From Pedobacter schmidteae (GTDB taxonomy: Bacteria > Bacteroidota > Bacteroidia > Sphingobacteriales > Sphingobacteriaceae), in NCBI GenBank assembly GCA_945906015.1, contig CAMDQV010000148.1, positions 1-5,699 of the forward strand: a stretch of 5,699 bases of DNA, given 5' to 3'. The translations under genes were made by a program, and so were the position numbers. Shown here one piece after another: positions 4,909-5,699 of this stretch (within the stretch, counting starts at the first letter, position 1; the number at the start of each line of letters is the position of its first letter). Under the pieces are notes generated by a model that worked only from the letters and a program-made list of their open reading frames with translations, made no database searches and was not told where the DNA came from.

Positions 4909-5699
4909 CTAGGACATATCCATCAGGTCGATGCCAATATCTGCACGGAAATAAAGGCCGTCAAAGTAGATCCTTCCTGCATCAGCAGTGGCATTCTGAA
5001 CAGCATCAAACAGGTTATCCTGAAGTGAGGTGATGGCAATAACCCTGCCTCCATTGGTTTTGATTACCCCATTATCAAGTTCTGTTCCTGCATGAAAAGC
5101 TATGGAATGTCTCAAATTTTCAATGCCTGTGATGGTTTTCCCTTTGGCATATTCACCTGGATATCCGCCGGCAACAATCATAACTGTTGCAGCCGTTTTT
5201 GAGGATATCTTTAATTCTTTTTCAGACAGATTTTCATTGGCAACACCTAAAAAAAGATCGATTAAGTCGCTTTCAATTCTTGGGATCACACTTTCAGTTT
5301 CTGGATCGCCCATGCGCACATTGTATTCAATCACGTAAGGTTCTCTTCCCTGAGCAGTATCTGTGGCCATCAGGCCTATAAAAATGAATCCTTTATAAGG
5401 AATAGTATCTTTTTTCAATCCCTCAACCGTAGGAATGATCACCCGGTCTTCAACTTTTTTCATGAACTCAGCATCGGCAAAAGAAACAGGCGAAATAGAT
5501 CCCATTCCGCCGGTATTCAAGCCGGTATCGCCCTCTCCAATACGCTTATAATCTTTTGCTTCAGGCAATATTTTATAGCTTATACCATCGGTTAACACAA
5601 ACACAGAAAGTTCAATTCCGGTTAAAAACTCTTCAATAACCACGGTGCTACTGGATTCTCCAAATTTAGCATCGTAAATCATGGCTTTTAATTCTGCTT
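4909..5699 (-). CDS. purD: Phosphoribosylamine-glycine ligase, C-terminal part (start outside window)
   Basis: PurD (GAR synthetase, EC 6.3.4.13) joins glycine to 5-phosphoribosylamine with ATP in the second step of purine synthesis, in the cytoplasm. The frame stays open to the right edge: codons before the internal ATG at 5682 read AELKA and join smoothly to MIYDAKFGESSSTVVIEEFL, so that ATG is internal and the true start is beyond 5699. About 262 of roughly 425 residues are visible. Key motifs are VVIEEFLTGIELSVFVLTDG of the ATP-grasp domain, GLNTGGMGSISPV, and the PurD signature region EYNVRMGDPETESVIPRIESDL with the metal- and ATP-site Glu/Asn residues. The C-terminal domain follows (KTAATVMIVAGGYPG, then NGGRVIAITS and AGRIYFDGLYFRADIG). 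Nothing suggests decay. It is convergent with the thioredoxin gene, with only 3 bases between the stop codons and no terminator between them. Confidence 0.97.
   Translation of the reverse strand, partial: AELKAMIYDAKFGESSSTVVIEEFLTGIELSVFVLTDGISYKILPEAKDYKRIGEGDTGLNTGGMGSISPVSFADAEFMKKVEDRVIIPTVEGLKKDTIPYKGFIFIGLMATDTAQGREPYVIEYNVRMGDPETESVIPRIESDLIDLFLGVANENLSEKELKISSKTAATVMIVAGGYPGEYAKGKTITGIENLRHSIAFHAGTELDNGVIKTNGGRVIAITSLQDNLFDAVQNATADAGRIYFDGLYFRADIGIDLMDMS

Noticed and set aside
5102..5381. Two overlapping plus-strand frames antisense to purD
   Set aside because: Both are shadows of the conserved ATP-grasp region; neither resembles a known protein.

Overview
The window looks like chromosomal DNA of a Bacteroidota bacterium, most likely a Sphingobacteriaceae member such as Pedobacter; the genus is inference. 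The reasons are AT-rich spacers carrying TAnnTTTG-type promoter elements, few Shine-Dalgarno sequences, a group II xylose isomerase, a TlpA-like thioredoxin with a DUF4369-type N-terminal half, and a HigBA-like module of the type common in this phylum.

Layout, left to right. (1) Bases 1-1241, plus strand: the C-terminal two thirds of xylose isomerase (xylA, cut by the window edge), followed after 5 bases by a small single-domain cupin with a DHWC motif. A hairpin at 1271-1314 probably ends this unit. (2) Bases 1388-2132: a compact toxin-first type II toxin-antitoxin module. It consists of a RelE/HigB-like toxin and an XRE antitoxin 2 bases apart. A good Bacteroidota promoter match with nested inverted repeats lies at its 5' end, and the promoter overlaps the only plausible toxin start, a TTG. 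(3) Bases 2094-2301: a spacer whose minus strand holds an unrecognised 42-codon frame (2129-2257) ending in a double-glycine motif followed by a short Ser-rich tail. It is the least explained item in the window. (4) Bases 2302-3483, minus strand: a complete galactokinase gene (galK). (5) Bases 3484-3759: a divergent intergenic region with a 19-bp perfect AT-rich palindrome and a candidate promoter. (6) Bases 3760-4905, plus strand: an exported TlpA-family thiol-disulfide oxidoreductase. (7) Bases 4909-5699, minus strand: the C-terminal part of purD, convergent with the thioredoxin gene and cut by the right edge.

Most genes are housekeeping or sugar catabolism: xylose to xylulose, galactose to galactose-1-phosphate, and purine synthesis. 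The toxin-antitoxin cassette and the small frame form an accessory patch between the xylose and galactose genes. I see no CRISPR array, tRNA, rRNA, transposase or obvious multi-gene defence system. The points worth following up are the small GG-motif frame, the toxin start/promoter overlap, and the repeats in the two regulatory spacers.
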